This document shows positions 1 through 6,933 of a stretch of DNA of 19,806 nucleotides, one piece after another. Origin of the DNA: JACRAO01 sp964490895. GTDB lineage: Bacteria > Bdellovibrionota > UBA1018. The translations under genes and the position numbers were made by a program. The notes under the pieces are model-generated. The model did no database searches, was not told where the DNA came from, and was given only the letters and a program-made list of their open reading frames with translations. The stretch is from the NCBI GenBank assembly GCA_964490895.1, contig CAZBEI010000082.1, positions 1 to 19,806 on the forward strand. Reading direction: 5' to 3'. Within the stretch, counting starts at the first letter, position 1, and the number at the start of each line of letters is the position of its first letter.

Positions 1-18
1 GGGCCTTCTTCGCCCAAG

Positions 19-1236
19 TCAAACAATCTCTTCTGGTGCTTTCATTCCCTTAAAAGAAAAATAAAGAAGCACATCATAAGAAATTTTAAGCAGCGCCCCA
101 ATCAACAACGGTAAAGCCAAAGACATTTTTTGCATAAAAAATCCGGCAAAAACTGGAGCAAAAGCCCAACCTGCCATTCGCACCAGGTGCGTCACCCCTG
201 AAACAAAAATGCGCTCATGGGGTTTTGTCACTGCCATGACATAGGACTGACGCGTCGGAACATCCATCTCGACAAGAGATTCTCTGAGTAAAAATAAAAC
301 CACCGCAACTTGGAAATTTGGAGCGACAATAACCGTCATCAAAAGCAGACCCGCAGGAATATGTGTAAACACCATTGTGTTCACAAGTCCTATATGTCGA
401 GCTAAAAAAGCTGCCCCTAAATGAGAAAACGCATTGAGCACCCGAGTACAGAAAAATAAAATTCCTATTGTACTTGCCGGCACTCCAAATCGCTCAAAAA
501 AATAAAAAGCCAAGAGCGCAGAAGTGAGAAATCCTCCAGCCACGCTGTCCATTGCAAAAAGAGCTGAAATTTTGAATAAAATTTTCTTACTCTCCTCTGA
601 TATTTTTATTTTGAACTTATTTTTTTTTTCGACCGAAATCGAGAGACTTTGATAGAGGATGGCTACTGCACCCATCAATAGAGCATAAAAAGAAACCGAA
701 AGCTGATAAGACAAAATCCCAGGTTTATAATAGGTCTGAAAAAAATAGGCCTGAAAAAAATAGGAAAGAAGGGTGGGTAACCCTGCCAAAAGAGCTCCCA
801 TAGCATGCCCAGCATCTTGCGCAACACTGTACCAAGCAAATACTTTTGTGCGATCTTGGTCGGTTGTCATCGCAGGTAAAAGAGCCGTTTCTATTACTAA
901 TGAGGCGCCTCGGTCTTTTCCCATTCCATTGACCATCCCTAGAGCTGCAGCACATAAAATCCAAGAATATTGATGGGTCCACGCCATCCAAAGCCCGCCT
1001 ATAGAGCTCATCAAGGCAATCAAAGACAAGAATCTCCTCTGATTAAAATAAGAAGAAAAAAATGTGGCCACTGCCGTCATGAGAGCGGCAGAGCCAAGTC
1101 CTACACTGATTACCACTCCTGTCTGTGTAGAATCAAAATGAATTTCATAAAGATAGATGGCAAGCAAAACTCCAATCATCCCCGTTGCTACAGCTCTCAA
1201 AAATGCAATGAGGTAGATCTTTCTGAGATCTGTCAT
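19..1236 (-). CDS. MFS-family membrane transporter
   Basis: Predicted inner-membrane permease of the major facilitator superfamily, 405 residues, with about 11-12 hydrophobic segments spread over the whole length. The second half carries the stretch MDVPTRQSYVMAV followed by a threonine-histidine helix (VSGVTHLVRMAG), which is typical of MFS drug/sugar-efflux-like proteins; the usual basic loop after helix 2 is degenerate (FNQRRFLSL). The substrate cannot be read from the sequence. The start is taken at the ATG at 1236 (MTDLRKIY) because it overlaps the TGA of the preceding gene as ATGA; an upstream in-frame start would add 29 unlikely polar residues and overlap the neighbour further. There is no convincing ribosome binding site, so translation is probably coupled. 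It is the last gene of a four-gene minus-strand unit. A 15-bp tandem duplication lies inside it (see the repeat entry). The family is confident, the role is not. Confidence 0.88.
   Translation of the reverse strand: MTDLRKIYLIAFLRAVATGMIGVLLAIYLYEIHFDSTQTGVVISVGLGSAALMTAVATFFSSYFNQRRFLSLIALMSSIGGLWMAWTHQYSWILCAAALGMVNGMGKDRGASLVIETALLPAMTTDQDRTKVFAWYSVAQDAGHAMGALLAGLPTLLSYFFQAYFFQTYYKPGILSYQLSVSFYALLMGAVAILYQSLSISVEKKNKFKIKISEESKKILFKISALFAMDSVAGGFLTSALLAFYFFERFGVPASTIGILFFCTRVLNAFSHLGAAFLARHIGLVNTMVFTHIPAGLLLMTVIVAPNFQVAVVLFLLRESLVEMDVPTRQSYVMAVTKPHERIFVSGVTHLVRMAGWAFAPVFAGFFMQKMSLALPLLIGALLKISYDVLLYFSFKGMKAPEEIV
730..759. repeat. 15-bp tandem duplication inside the MFS gene
   Basis: Two adjacent copies of ATAGGYCTGAAAAAA differ at one base (T or C at position 6), and a partial third copy (ATAGG) follows at 760. 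On the coding strand the copies give a repeated FFQ-[AT]-Y pentapeptide in the MFS transporter, in or next to a membrane segment. The length is a multiple of three, so the frame is kept; it looks like a replication-slippage duplication. Confidence 0.75.
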
Positions 1237-2006
1237 TTGAGTAGAAATAACCCTGTTTGTTTCTCTGGCTTTTGAGCTCGTGCATAAAGAAGGGTTCCTC
1301 CCACCACAGCTAAAGGCAAACAAAAGCTAGATAAAATAGGCACGGCAAATAAAAAAGAAAAAACAAATCCAAAGCCGAGACTGGAGTAAAAATGTTTCCC
1401 GAGAAAACGCAGTCCTTGAAATATTTTCTCTCCACGCCTGGTCTGTGGATAGCTCACGTATTGAAATGTGATCAGTAGAAATGCAAAAATAAAAGAGACC
1501 AAATTTAAAATGGGAATCCATGAAAATAAAATAGCAAAGAGAGTAGCTAGTGTTGCTGCCCCAGTTTTAGCTAGATCAATTCCAATAAGCCCTAGCTTTT
1601 CTTTCCAAGACAAAGCACGCGTAGACCTGAGCGGGGGCTCGCTCCATCTCTCTGTTTTCTCTGCCAAAAAATCATTAAAGGGAGAGGAAGTCATACTCGA
1701 AACTAACGAAAAAGACAGAGCGCTCACAAGAAAAAGAAGGATCTTACTGACCCCTAAAACACTCCAAGCGACCCATCCGTTCGGGTCCCAACCCCAGAGC
1801 TTGAAATATTCAAGAAGCCCTTCTTTTGCCAAACCTTGTAATTTGCTGAGAATAAAAACGTATAAGACGAGCGTGATTCCAACAGGAAGAACACTTAAGA
1901 AGACTAAAGAAGGTTTGGAATAAATAAGCTTTGCAGCTCGCCAAGGCAAAGTAAAACCATAAAGGAAAGATCGAAAACGTGGGAAAAACCAAGCAGGGGC
2001 TTGCAT
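1233..2006 (-). CDS. EI24/CysZ-family integral membrane protein
   Basis: Inner-membrane protein of 257 residues matching the EI24 family, which includes the sulfate permease CysZ. Visible family features, in order: an amphipathic N-terminus followed by FLYGFTLPWRAA, a first hydrophobic pair (LVFLSVLPVGITLVLYVFIL and the segment before SPFNDFLAEK), the conserved SPFNDFLAE loop, a further pair ending in the YPQTRRG motif, and a final hairpin with the glycine-rich LGFGFVFSF and proline-containing segment. The chosen start is the ATG at 2006, 4 bp after the upstream stop; a TTG at 2021 would add five residues (MGFSF) and overlap the upstream gene by 11 bp. Its stop overlaps the MFS start by 4 bp. 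CysZ-like sulfate transport is possible, but there are no sulfur-assimilation genes nearby, so the substrate is left open. Confidence 0.85.
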   Translation of the reverse strand: MQAPAWFFPRFRSFLYGFTLPWRAAKLIYSKPSLVFLSVLPVGITLVLYVFILSKLQGLAKEGLLEYFKLWGWDPNGWVAWSVLGVSKILLFLVSALSFSLVSSMTSSPFNDFLAEKTERWSEPPLRSTRALSWKEKLGLIGIDLAKTGAATLATLFAILFSWIPILNLVSFIFAFLLITFQYVSYPQTRRGEKIFQGLRFLGKHFYSSLGFGFVFSFLFAVPILSSFCLPLAVVGGTLLYARAQKPEKQTGLFLLK

Positions 2007-2010
2007 AAAA

Positions 2011-2730
2011 CTAAAACCCAAGAAAGGCTCGAGTGGCCATCAGTAAAATGAGTCTCCACCGAAAAGGATAGAGTTTAATTTGGCCACTTCGAATAGAAAG
2101 TGCAATTTTTTTCCAGGGTTCTTTTGAGTTTTCAAAAGTCTCCCACTCTTTGAAGGTCAGACTCACCCCCTGAAACGGGACCAGGTATCTTTCTGATAAA
2201 TATTTGACAACAGCGGGGGTATCTTTGTATCTGTCTTGACTGAGTGAGCTCAAATCAGGCTCTTGAAAATGTGTAATCTTGTCTCTTTTCATGACGATGG
2301 CAAAATCTTTTTGTTTCAAGTCTGTGAATCTGAAAAAAACTCCATACGAGGAGGGTAAGAGCTTTCCCCACCAACCCTCCACACATTCTAAAAAAAAATG
2401 TTTCGAGAAAAAACTTCCTTTCACTTGTGACTGCAAATACTCCAGTTGGTCATAATAATTTGGAAATTGTGTAGATTTTTCCAACCATTGATCAACTTTT
2501 TTATTTTCTAAAAACAAAAGCTGTCGAAATTTAGAATCTTCACTAATTTCTTTTTCAGTTTTTCCAATCCATTCAAGCAAGCTTTCATTTTCTGCAAAAG
2601 CACTCTTTACGCACTCCCCTTCTTTTAATAAAAAAATAGGTTTCGAAGCTAATTCAGGATGCTCTGATGTTGATTTTTTTTGGGGATAAAAGAGAGCCTG
2701 AAATTTTCTCCAATCAAAATCTAATTCCAT
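2011..2730 (-). CDS. Unrecognised conserved-looking cytoplasmic protein
   Basis: A 239-residue protein that I do not recognise. It has no signal peptide or membrane segment, is rich in Lys, Glu, Phe and Trp, and looks like a soluble globular protein with a basic aromatic C-terminus (YPFRWRLILLMATRAFLGF). It begins at the ATG at 2730, which overlaps the end of the preceding glycosidase-like gene by 10 bp, and a purine-rich GGGGAGG lies about 10 bases upstream of the ATG. It ends 4 bp before the EI24-family gene. The tight packing on both sides supports a real gene in the same transcription unit and suggests a function linked to the glycosidase-like protein or the two membrane proteins. No catalytic motif was seen. 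Confidence 0.75.
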   Translation of the reverse strand: MELDFDWRKFQALFYPQKKSTSEHPELASKPIFLLKEGECVKSAFAENESLLEWIGKTEKEISEDSKFRQLLFLENKKVDQWLEKSTQFPNYYDQLEYLQSQVKGSFFSKHFFLECVEGWWGKLLPSSYGVFFRFTDLKQKDFAIVMKRDKITHFQEPDLSSLSQDRYKDTPAVVKYLSERYLVPFQGVSLTFKEWETFENSKEPWKKIALSIRSGQIKLYPFRWRLILLMATRAFLGF

Positions 2731-4679
2731 GGAGAATGTGCCTCCCCTTCCTTTTGAAGGTAGCCTGGAAACTCATTTTTAGCCAAACTGTCCGGATGTT
2801 TTTTTAATAAATCAGCACTTTGAGCGGCATAACTCCGCTCTTCTTCGAGGTGTTCAAGGCCTTCTACTAAAATTGGCAAAACCCCACAACTCGGAATACT
2901 GAATTCAAAACGAGGGGTGCTGTCACTCAAGCGAGTGCGACTTGAAAAATCTGAAATACTCACTTCGCGCTGAAATAATAGGTGTGTGTCTAAACTTTTA
3001 GGGTGATCATTTAAAATAAACAACCCCATCGCACCTTCACCGTATCGGAGAGAGATCACCTCGAGTCTCCCATCACCCAAATGGCAATAGCTCTTGAGAT
3101 CAGCAAGCGACAGCAATGAACTCACAAAATTTTTGTACGCTTTGAGGGATTCCCTCTGTGTCATTGCCCCCTCAGGGAAATCATAGACAATGATCTTTCC
3201 TTCTTTTTGAAAGTGCAAACTATAATTTAAACCCAAATTAAATTCGATCTGACGCCCTTGAGACAGGGTGCTTTCCAAATTTTCTCGAGCTTGGGTCGAA
3301 TAGAGCGGGCTTTTTGGCAAAACCAAAATCCTTCCTGACTGTGCCCAATCAATGAGGGTTTCGAGTGTTTTATGAGTAAAAATCATGTTCGGATCTACCA
3401 TGAGTAAAGTACATTCTGGAAAATTTTTCAGGGCATCTAATTGTGAAATCACACGGACTTCAGTATTCAAAGTTTGTGTCAGTTCTGAAAAAAGTACATT
3501 CGAAACAGACCAAAGATTTGGAGTTAGATAAAGCACACGCGTTTTCAACGACAACTGCCCACCTGAAATCATTTTAGACAAATTTTCGGCTCTCAAACGA
3601 AATGCAGGAGAAAGTGCAAACCACTCTTGTTCGTCGACCAAAAGGCCTCCTCCCATTCCTCCCATGAGTAAAAGTGATTTTAAAATTAAAAACTGTTTTT
3701 CGGAATCAGACAACGTTCGAAATCCACCCAGCCCGCTCCAATGGACAAAGGAGGGCACATCGCACTCTCCTACTTTTGTTTTTCGAAGCGCCATTTGGGT
3801 CACCGCAGCCGAAAAAAGTTTAAAATCGCCTTTAGAACCGGTCAGCATCTGAAAAAAATGGGCATAGGCAAAGCCGGGATCTGCCTCAGGAGTAAAGAGT
3901 TCAACTTGATTCACCCGAACCGGAAGTGCTTTTCTTTTTAAGGATTGTGCCGAACGAATTCTAAAAACCTGCTCTGCTTGTTGCAAAAATAAATCAAAAT
4001 TGATGGTGTCAAGAGATTTTGTTTTCCAGCGCTGATTGGAGGTTTGCGAATTGTCTAAAAATTCTTTTTGCGAATAAAATAAATCCAGATGTTCTCTAAA
4101 AGCCACGAGCGCATGATTTGAGAAATCACCAACCCTGGCCTGAAAAATTTGAGGAAAAGCTTCTTTTGGATGTCGATTGTATTTCCAGTAACTTCCGGTC
4201 AAAACAATTTTCACCCCTTCAAGAAGCCGGGGTTGGTTTTTAGCATAATCAGACAAAAGACTATCGATCCTGGCTAAATAATTGTGATAACGTTTCAAAA
4301 AGGTGGGCGAAAAAAGCGAAGGCAAACAAAAACTATGGGGTGGCAAGTGCGTGGCAAAAGAAGTTCCAAAAACATTTTGAGCCAAATTTCCAGGTTCAGA
4401 AACTAAATCTTTGGGCAGCCCAGAGTTTGGATAATAAACCCCCACCTCTGGCGTAAGGATGAGAGAAACCTTCATTTTGCGATCACTCAAAGCCTGGAGG
4501 TATTTTGTCAACGAGTGTGAAATGTCAGATTCGAGCGCTTGCCACGGAATAAAACTGGCAACATGTGTCACGCCTTGACGCAAAAGCTCGTCTAACTTTG
4601 AACCAAAGAGGGAAGGTTTCACTTCCCAGTAATTGACGAGAAGTTGAATCGGATAAGGATTTACATCTCTTACCAACAT
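2721..4679 (-). CDS. Glycoside-hydrolase-like TIM-barrel protein with GH42-like layout, possibly non-catalytic
   Basis: A 652-residue soluble protein. The first ~350 residues look like a glycosidase TIM barrel: strand 1 IQLLVNYWEV, strand 2 VTHVASFIPWQALE, strand 3 VSLILTPEVGVYYP, then KIVLTGSYWKY (157-167) and SFVHWSGLGG (310-319). Residues ~380-460 (RVLYLTPNLW, CTLLMVDPNMIF, ILVLPKSPLY) resemble the Rossmann-like trimerisation domain of GH42 beta-galactosidases, and the C-terminus is a beta-rich domain with a typical FILND stretch. The usual Asn-Glu acid/base and the second Glu are not seen where expected, so activity is doubtful. The start is the ATG at 4679 (MLVRDVNPYP); a longer frame exists but adds 30 unlikely residues lying over the divergent gene. 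No signal peptide, so it is probably cytoplasmic. It is first in a minus-strand unit with a membrane protein and a transporter, which would fit carbohydrate handling, but that is inference. Confidence 0.7.
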   Translation of the reverse strand: MLVRDVNPYPIQLLVNYWEVKPSLFGSKLDELLRQGVTHVASFIPWQALESDISHSLTKYLQALSDRKMKVSLILTPEVGVYYPNSGLPKDLVSEPGNLAQNVFGTSFATHLPPHSFCLPSLFSPTFLKRYHNYLARIDSLLSDYAKNQPRLLEGVKIVLTGSYWKYNRHPKEAFPQIFQARVGDFSNHALVAFREHLDLFYSQKEFLDNSQTSNQRWKTKSLDTINFDLFLQQAEQVFRIRSAQSLKRKALPVRVNQVELFTPEADPGFAYAHFFQMLTGSKGDFKLFSAAVTQMALRKTKVGECDVPSFVHWSGLGGFRTLSDSEKQFLILKSLLLMGGMGGGLLVDEQEWFALSPAFRLRAENLSKMISGGQLSLKTRVLYLTPNLWSVSNVLFSELTQTLNTEVRVISQLDALKNFPECTLLMVDPNMIFTHKTLETLIDWAQSGRILVLPKSPLYSTQARENLESTLSQGRQIEFNLGLNYSLHFQKEGKIIVYDFPEGAMTQRESLKAYKNFVSSLLSLADLKSYCHLGDGRLEVISLRYGEGAMGLFILNDHPKSLDTHLLFQREVSISDFSSRTRLSDSTPRFEFSIPSCGVLPILVEGLEHLEEERSYAAQSADLLKKHPDSLAKNEFPGYLQKEGEAHSPWN

Positions 4680-4718
4680 GTTATGAGTATTGCATGGAGT
4701 CCTAAAGGAGTCACTACT

Positions 4719-5876
4719 ATGTGGTATTTTTCTGACGAGCAAAAAATGCTTCGAGATACAGTGCGTCAATTTGCAAAATCACAGCTCGCTCCTAAAATTG
4801 ACAAATTAGACGCAGAAGAAGGCTTTAATCGAGAAGCTTTTTATAAAATGGGAGAACTCGGCCTACATGGAGTTTTAGTTTCAGAAAAAGATGGGGGAGC
4901 AGGGCTTGACACCGTTTCTGCAACCCTTGTAGGTGAGGAGTTAGGCGCAGAAGATGCCTCTACCGCACTCTCTTCGTTGGCCCACTCCATTCTATGTATC
5001 CATCAAATTGCAAGAAACGGGACCCCGGAACAAAAAGAAAAATACCTTCCGAAGCTTTTGTCTGGCGAATGGATTGGTGGGATGGGGATGACAGAACCAG
5101 GCTCTGGTTCGGACGCCTTAGGGATGCAAACAAAAGCACGAAAAGAAGGGTCCTTCTACATTCTCGATGGCTCGAAAACTTTTATTACCAATGGACCTGT
5201 GGGCGATATCTTTTATGTTTATGCAAAAACAGGAGATAGCAAGCATGCTATCTCAACTTTTATTATAGAAAAAGGAACGCCTGGTTTTAGCACTGGGAAA
5301 AAATTTTCTAAAATGGGGATGCGCGCTTCACCTACGGGCGAACTTGTTTTTTCAAATTGTAAAGTCTCTGAAAAAAACAGAGTGGGAGCAGAGGGCGACA
5401 GCGTCAAAATGCTCATGCGAAACTTGGATATCGAGCGCATTACCATTTCTGGAATTTCGTTAGGCCTTGCTCGTGCTTCGATAGAAGTGGCCACTCGTTA
5501 TGCTCAAGAAAGAAAACAATTTGGAAAACACATTGGGTCTTTTCAGCAAATTCAAGAACGCCTCACAGAAGCCTCAGCATGGTTCGAAGCGTGTCGTGCA
5601 CTCACCTATACCGCAGCAAAGATGTGGGACCTTGGCTTAATGAAAGAAAAAGAAGCTTCTATGATGGCTGCAAAAGCAAAACTCCAAACAAGCCAAATGG
5701 CCACCCAAGTGGCTCTGGACGCCATTCAAATCCTGGGAGGCTATGGCTATATCCGAGAATTTCCAGTGGAGCGCTATATGAGAGACGCAAAGCTGATGGA
5801 AATCGGTGCAGGCACAAACGAGGTCTTGCGCATTATTATTGCAAAGCAAATGCTCGGTGAAGCAGCGGAGAGTTAG
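4719..5876 (+). CDS. Acyl-CoA dehydrogenase, isovaleryl-CoA-dehydrogenase type
   Basis: FAD-dependent acyl-CoA dehydrogenase of 385 residues, which oxidises an acyl-CoA to the 2,3-enoyl-CoA and passes electrons to ETF. It shows the family signature GMGMTEPGSGSD (residues 121-132), the FAD-contacting FITNG (155-159), ERKQFGKHIGSFQQIQ (264-279) and QILGGYGYIREFPVER (337-352). The MCAD-type catalytic Glu near the C-terminus is replaced: the motif reads EIGAGTNEV (361-369) with Ala364. Instead there is a Glu at 239 in LDIER, where isovaleryl-CoA and long-chain enzymes keep their base. That points to a branched-chain or long-chain substrate rather than MCAD/SCAD; liuA-like leucine catabolism is possible, but no other leucine-pathway gene is present. 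The ATG at 4719 is chosen because AAGGAG lies 8 bases upstream and the protein begins as usual for the family (MWYFSDEQ). Confidence 0.93.
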   Translation: MWYFSDEQKMLRDTVRQFAKSQLAPKIDKLDAEEGFNREAFYKMGELGLHGVLVSEKDGGAGLDTVSATLVGEELGAEDASTALSSLAHSILCIHQIARNGTPEQKEKYLPKLLSGEWIGGMGMTEPGSGSDALGMQTKARKEGSFYILDGSKTFITNGPVGDIFYVYAKTGDSKHAISTFIIEKGTPGFSTGKKFSKMGMRASPTGELVFSNCKVSEKNRVGAEGDSVKMLMRNLDIERITISGISLGLARASIEVATRYAQERKQFGKHIGSFQQIQERLTEASAWFEACRALTYTAAKMWDLGLMKEKEASMMAAKAKLQTSQMATQVALDAIQILGGYGYIREFPVERYMRDAKLMEIGAGTNEVLRIIIAKQMLGEAAES

Positions 5877-5907
5877 CTACTAAAATCTCATTCAGGACCC
5901 GGAGCCT

Positions 5908-6843
5908 TCAAATATTCCTAAGGAGTTGACATTGAATACATCTTAAACGCCCTGTGAGGTCTTTGTAGAGGTCGACTTTCCAGCCTTGATCTAAGAATAG
6001 TTTTTTTATCTTAAATGCTCGTTCATGCGGGATTTCTAAAAAAAGAACCCCCTCTTTTTTTAAAACTTTGAATGCCCCCACCGCAGTTTCTTGGTAAAAT
6101 TGGAGCGGATCCCCAGAGGCAGGAAAAAGAGCTCGCTTGGGCTCATGCTCTGATACCTCATCTTGAATTTCGTCTCCAGGGCTTAAGTAGGGGGGGTTAG
6201 AAATCAGAAAGTCCGCTTTTGGGTACCCCTGCTTTTTCTGAAATGGATTTAAAATTCCAGTATTAGCTTGAGTTTTAATGATTTGAAGTCGATTGCAGTT
6301 TTTACCTAAAATTTTCCTCGCATTTTTCTGAGCGATCAAAACACCTCCGCTAGAAACTTCTGTCGCTTGCATTTTTAAGCATGGGAAAGCGGTGAGCAAC
6401 TCAATCGAAATCACTCCACTTCCTATACCTACTTCGAATCCTAATAATTTTGTTTTCTTCCATTCCTTAATTTCTCGGATAGCTCTATCCACTAAAACTT
6501 CTGTCTCGGGCCTCGGGATCAGAACAAAAGGATTGACTTCATACTCATGGTCTAAAAATGTCTGTGCACCCGTGATGTATTGAAGAGGAATGCCTTTTGC
6601 TCTCTTCCGAACATTTTCTAAAATAAACTGTACAGCTCTATCAGAAAGAAATTTCTTACATTTTGCATAAAGCTCCATGCGAGTGAGCTTTTGTTGGAAA
6701 AATTTCTGATAGGCAAAAGAGACGATTTGTTCCGCCTCGTGAGAAGGGATTGTTTTCTTTAACTCTTGAAAGAGACTCCCCAGTGATTTTTTGTTTTTTC
6801 CCATCCGTTGGCTACTCCGCCGTTGTAGTGGTAGAACTACCAT
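5908..6843 (-). CDS. prmC: Peptide chain release factor N5-glutamine methyltransferase PrmC
   Basis: SAM-dependent methyltransferase that modifies the Gln of the GGQ motif in release factors RF1/RF2, in the cytoplasm. The 311-residue protein has the PrmC layout: a helical N-terminal substrate domain, the linker QYITGAQTFLDHEYEVNPFVLIPRPETEVLV (88-118, key residues Q88, R111-P-E-T), SAM motif I EVGIGSG (137-143), and the catalytic NPPY (216-219) followed by L-S-P-G-D and E-H-E-P-K. The ATG at 6843 is preferred over the one at 6804 because AGAGGAG sits 5 bases upstream of it; the result is slightly longer than the usual 280-290 residues, and the first 13 residues may be dispensable. prmC often follows prfA, but not here. 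It converges with the acyl-CoA dehydrogenase (31 bp between stops) and diverges from the lipoamide dehydrogenase gene. Confidence 0.93.
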   Translation of the reverse strand: MVVLPLQRRSSQRMGKNKKSLGSLFQELKKTIPSHEAEQIVSFAYQKFFQQKLTRMELYAKCKKFLSDRAVQFILENVRKRAKGIPLQYITGAQTFLDHEYEVNPFVLIPRPETEVLVDRAIREIKEWKKTKLLGFEVGIGSGVISIELLTAFPCLKMQATEVSSGGVLIAQKNARKILGKNCNRLQIIKTQANTGILNPFQKKQGYPKADFLISNPPYLSPGDEIQDEVSEHEPKRALFPASGDPLQFYQETAVGAFKVLKKEGVLFLEIPHERAFKIKKLFLDQGWKVDLYKDLTGRLRCIQCQLLRNI

Positions 6844-6898
6844 ATTGGCTCCTCTTTATCCCATGAAAACCTCTAGGCAAATCATTTCGTTTTAAAAG

Positions 6899-6926
6899 TG
6901 CACAAATCCAAAAATTTTTGTATAAA
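6899..6926 (+). promoter_or_regulatory. Weak candidate promoter for the lipoamide dehydrogenase gene
   Basis: A -10-like TATAAA (6921-6926) is preceded, across 16 bases, by TGCACA, which matches four of six -35 positions. If used, transcription would begin at or next to the A of the ATG at 6933, giving a leaderless mRNA; no ribosome binding site is visible. Weak on its own. Confidence 0.22.
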
Positions 6927-6933
6927 TTACAAA
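6917..6933. repeat. Inverted repeat over the -10 and start codon of lpd
   Basis: TTTGTA (6917-6922) and TACAAA (6928-6933) are exact inverted copies separated by five bases. The element covers the candidate -10 and touches the A of the start codon, a position where a repressor site or mRNA hairpin could act. It is short and AT-rich, so chance is possible. Confidence 0.35.

Noticed and set aside
1..15. GGGC/GCCC inverted repeat downstream of the MFS gene, a possible terminator
   Set aside because: Only a 4-bp stem, and the T-run that would support it on the minus strand would lie outside the window.
970..1275. Open frame on the plus strand opposite the MFS gene
   Set aside because: It is antisense to a clear membrane transporter, has no ribosome binding site and a low-complexity, non-protein-like composition.
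1468..1923. 151-codon plus-strand frame opposite the EI24-family gene
   Set aside because: Antisense to a recognised family; the basic, Ser/Lys-rich translation is what a reversed hydrophobic gene gives.
5877..5907. Imperfect palindrome AGGACCCGGAGCCT between convergent acyl-CoA dehydrogenase and prmC
   Set aside because: Several mismatches and no T-run on either strand; not a credible terminator.
6918..6932. TTG start adding five residues to lipoamide dehydrogenase
   Set aside because: The ATG at 6933 gives the usual short N-terminus before the FAD-binding strand, and the TTG has no ribosome binding site.
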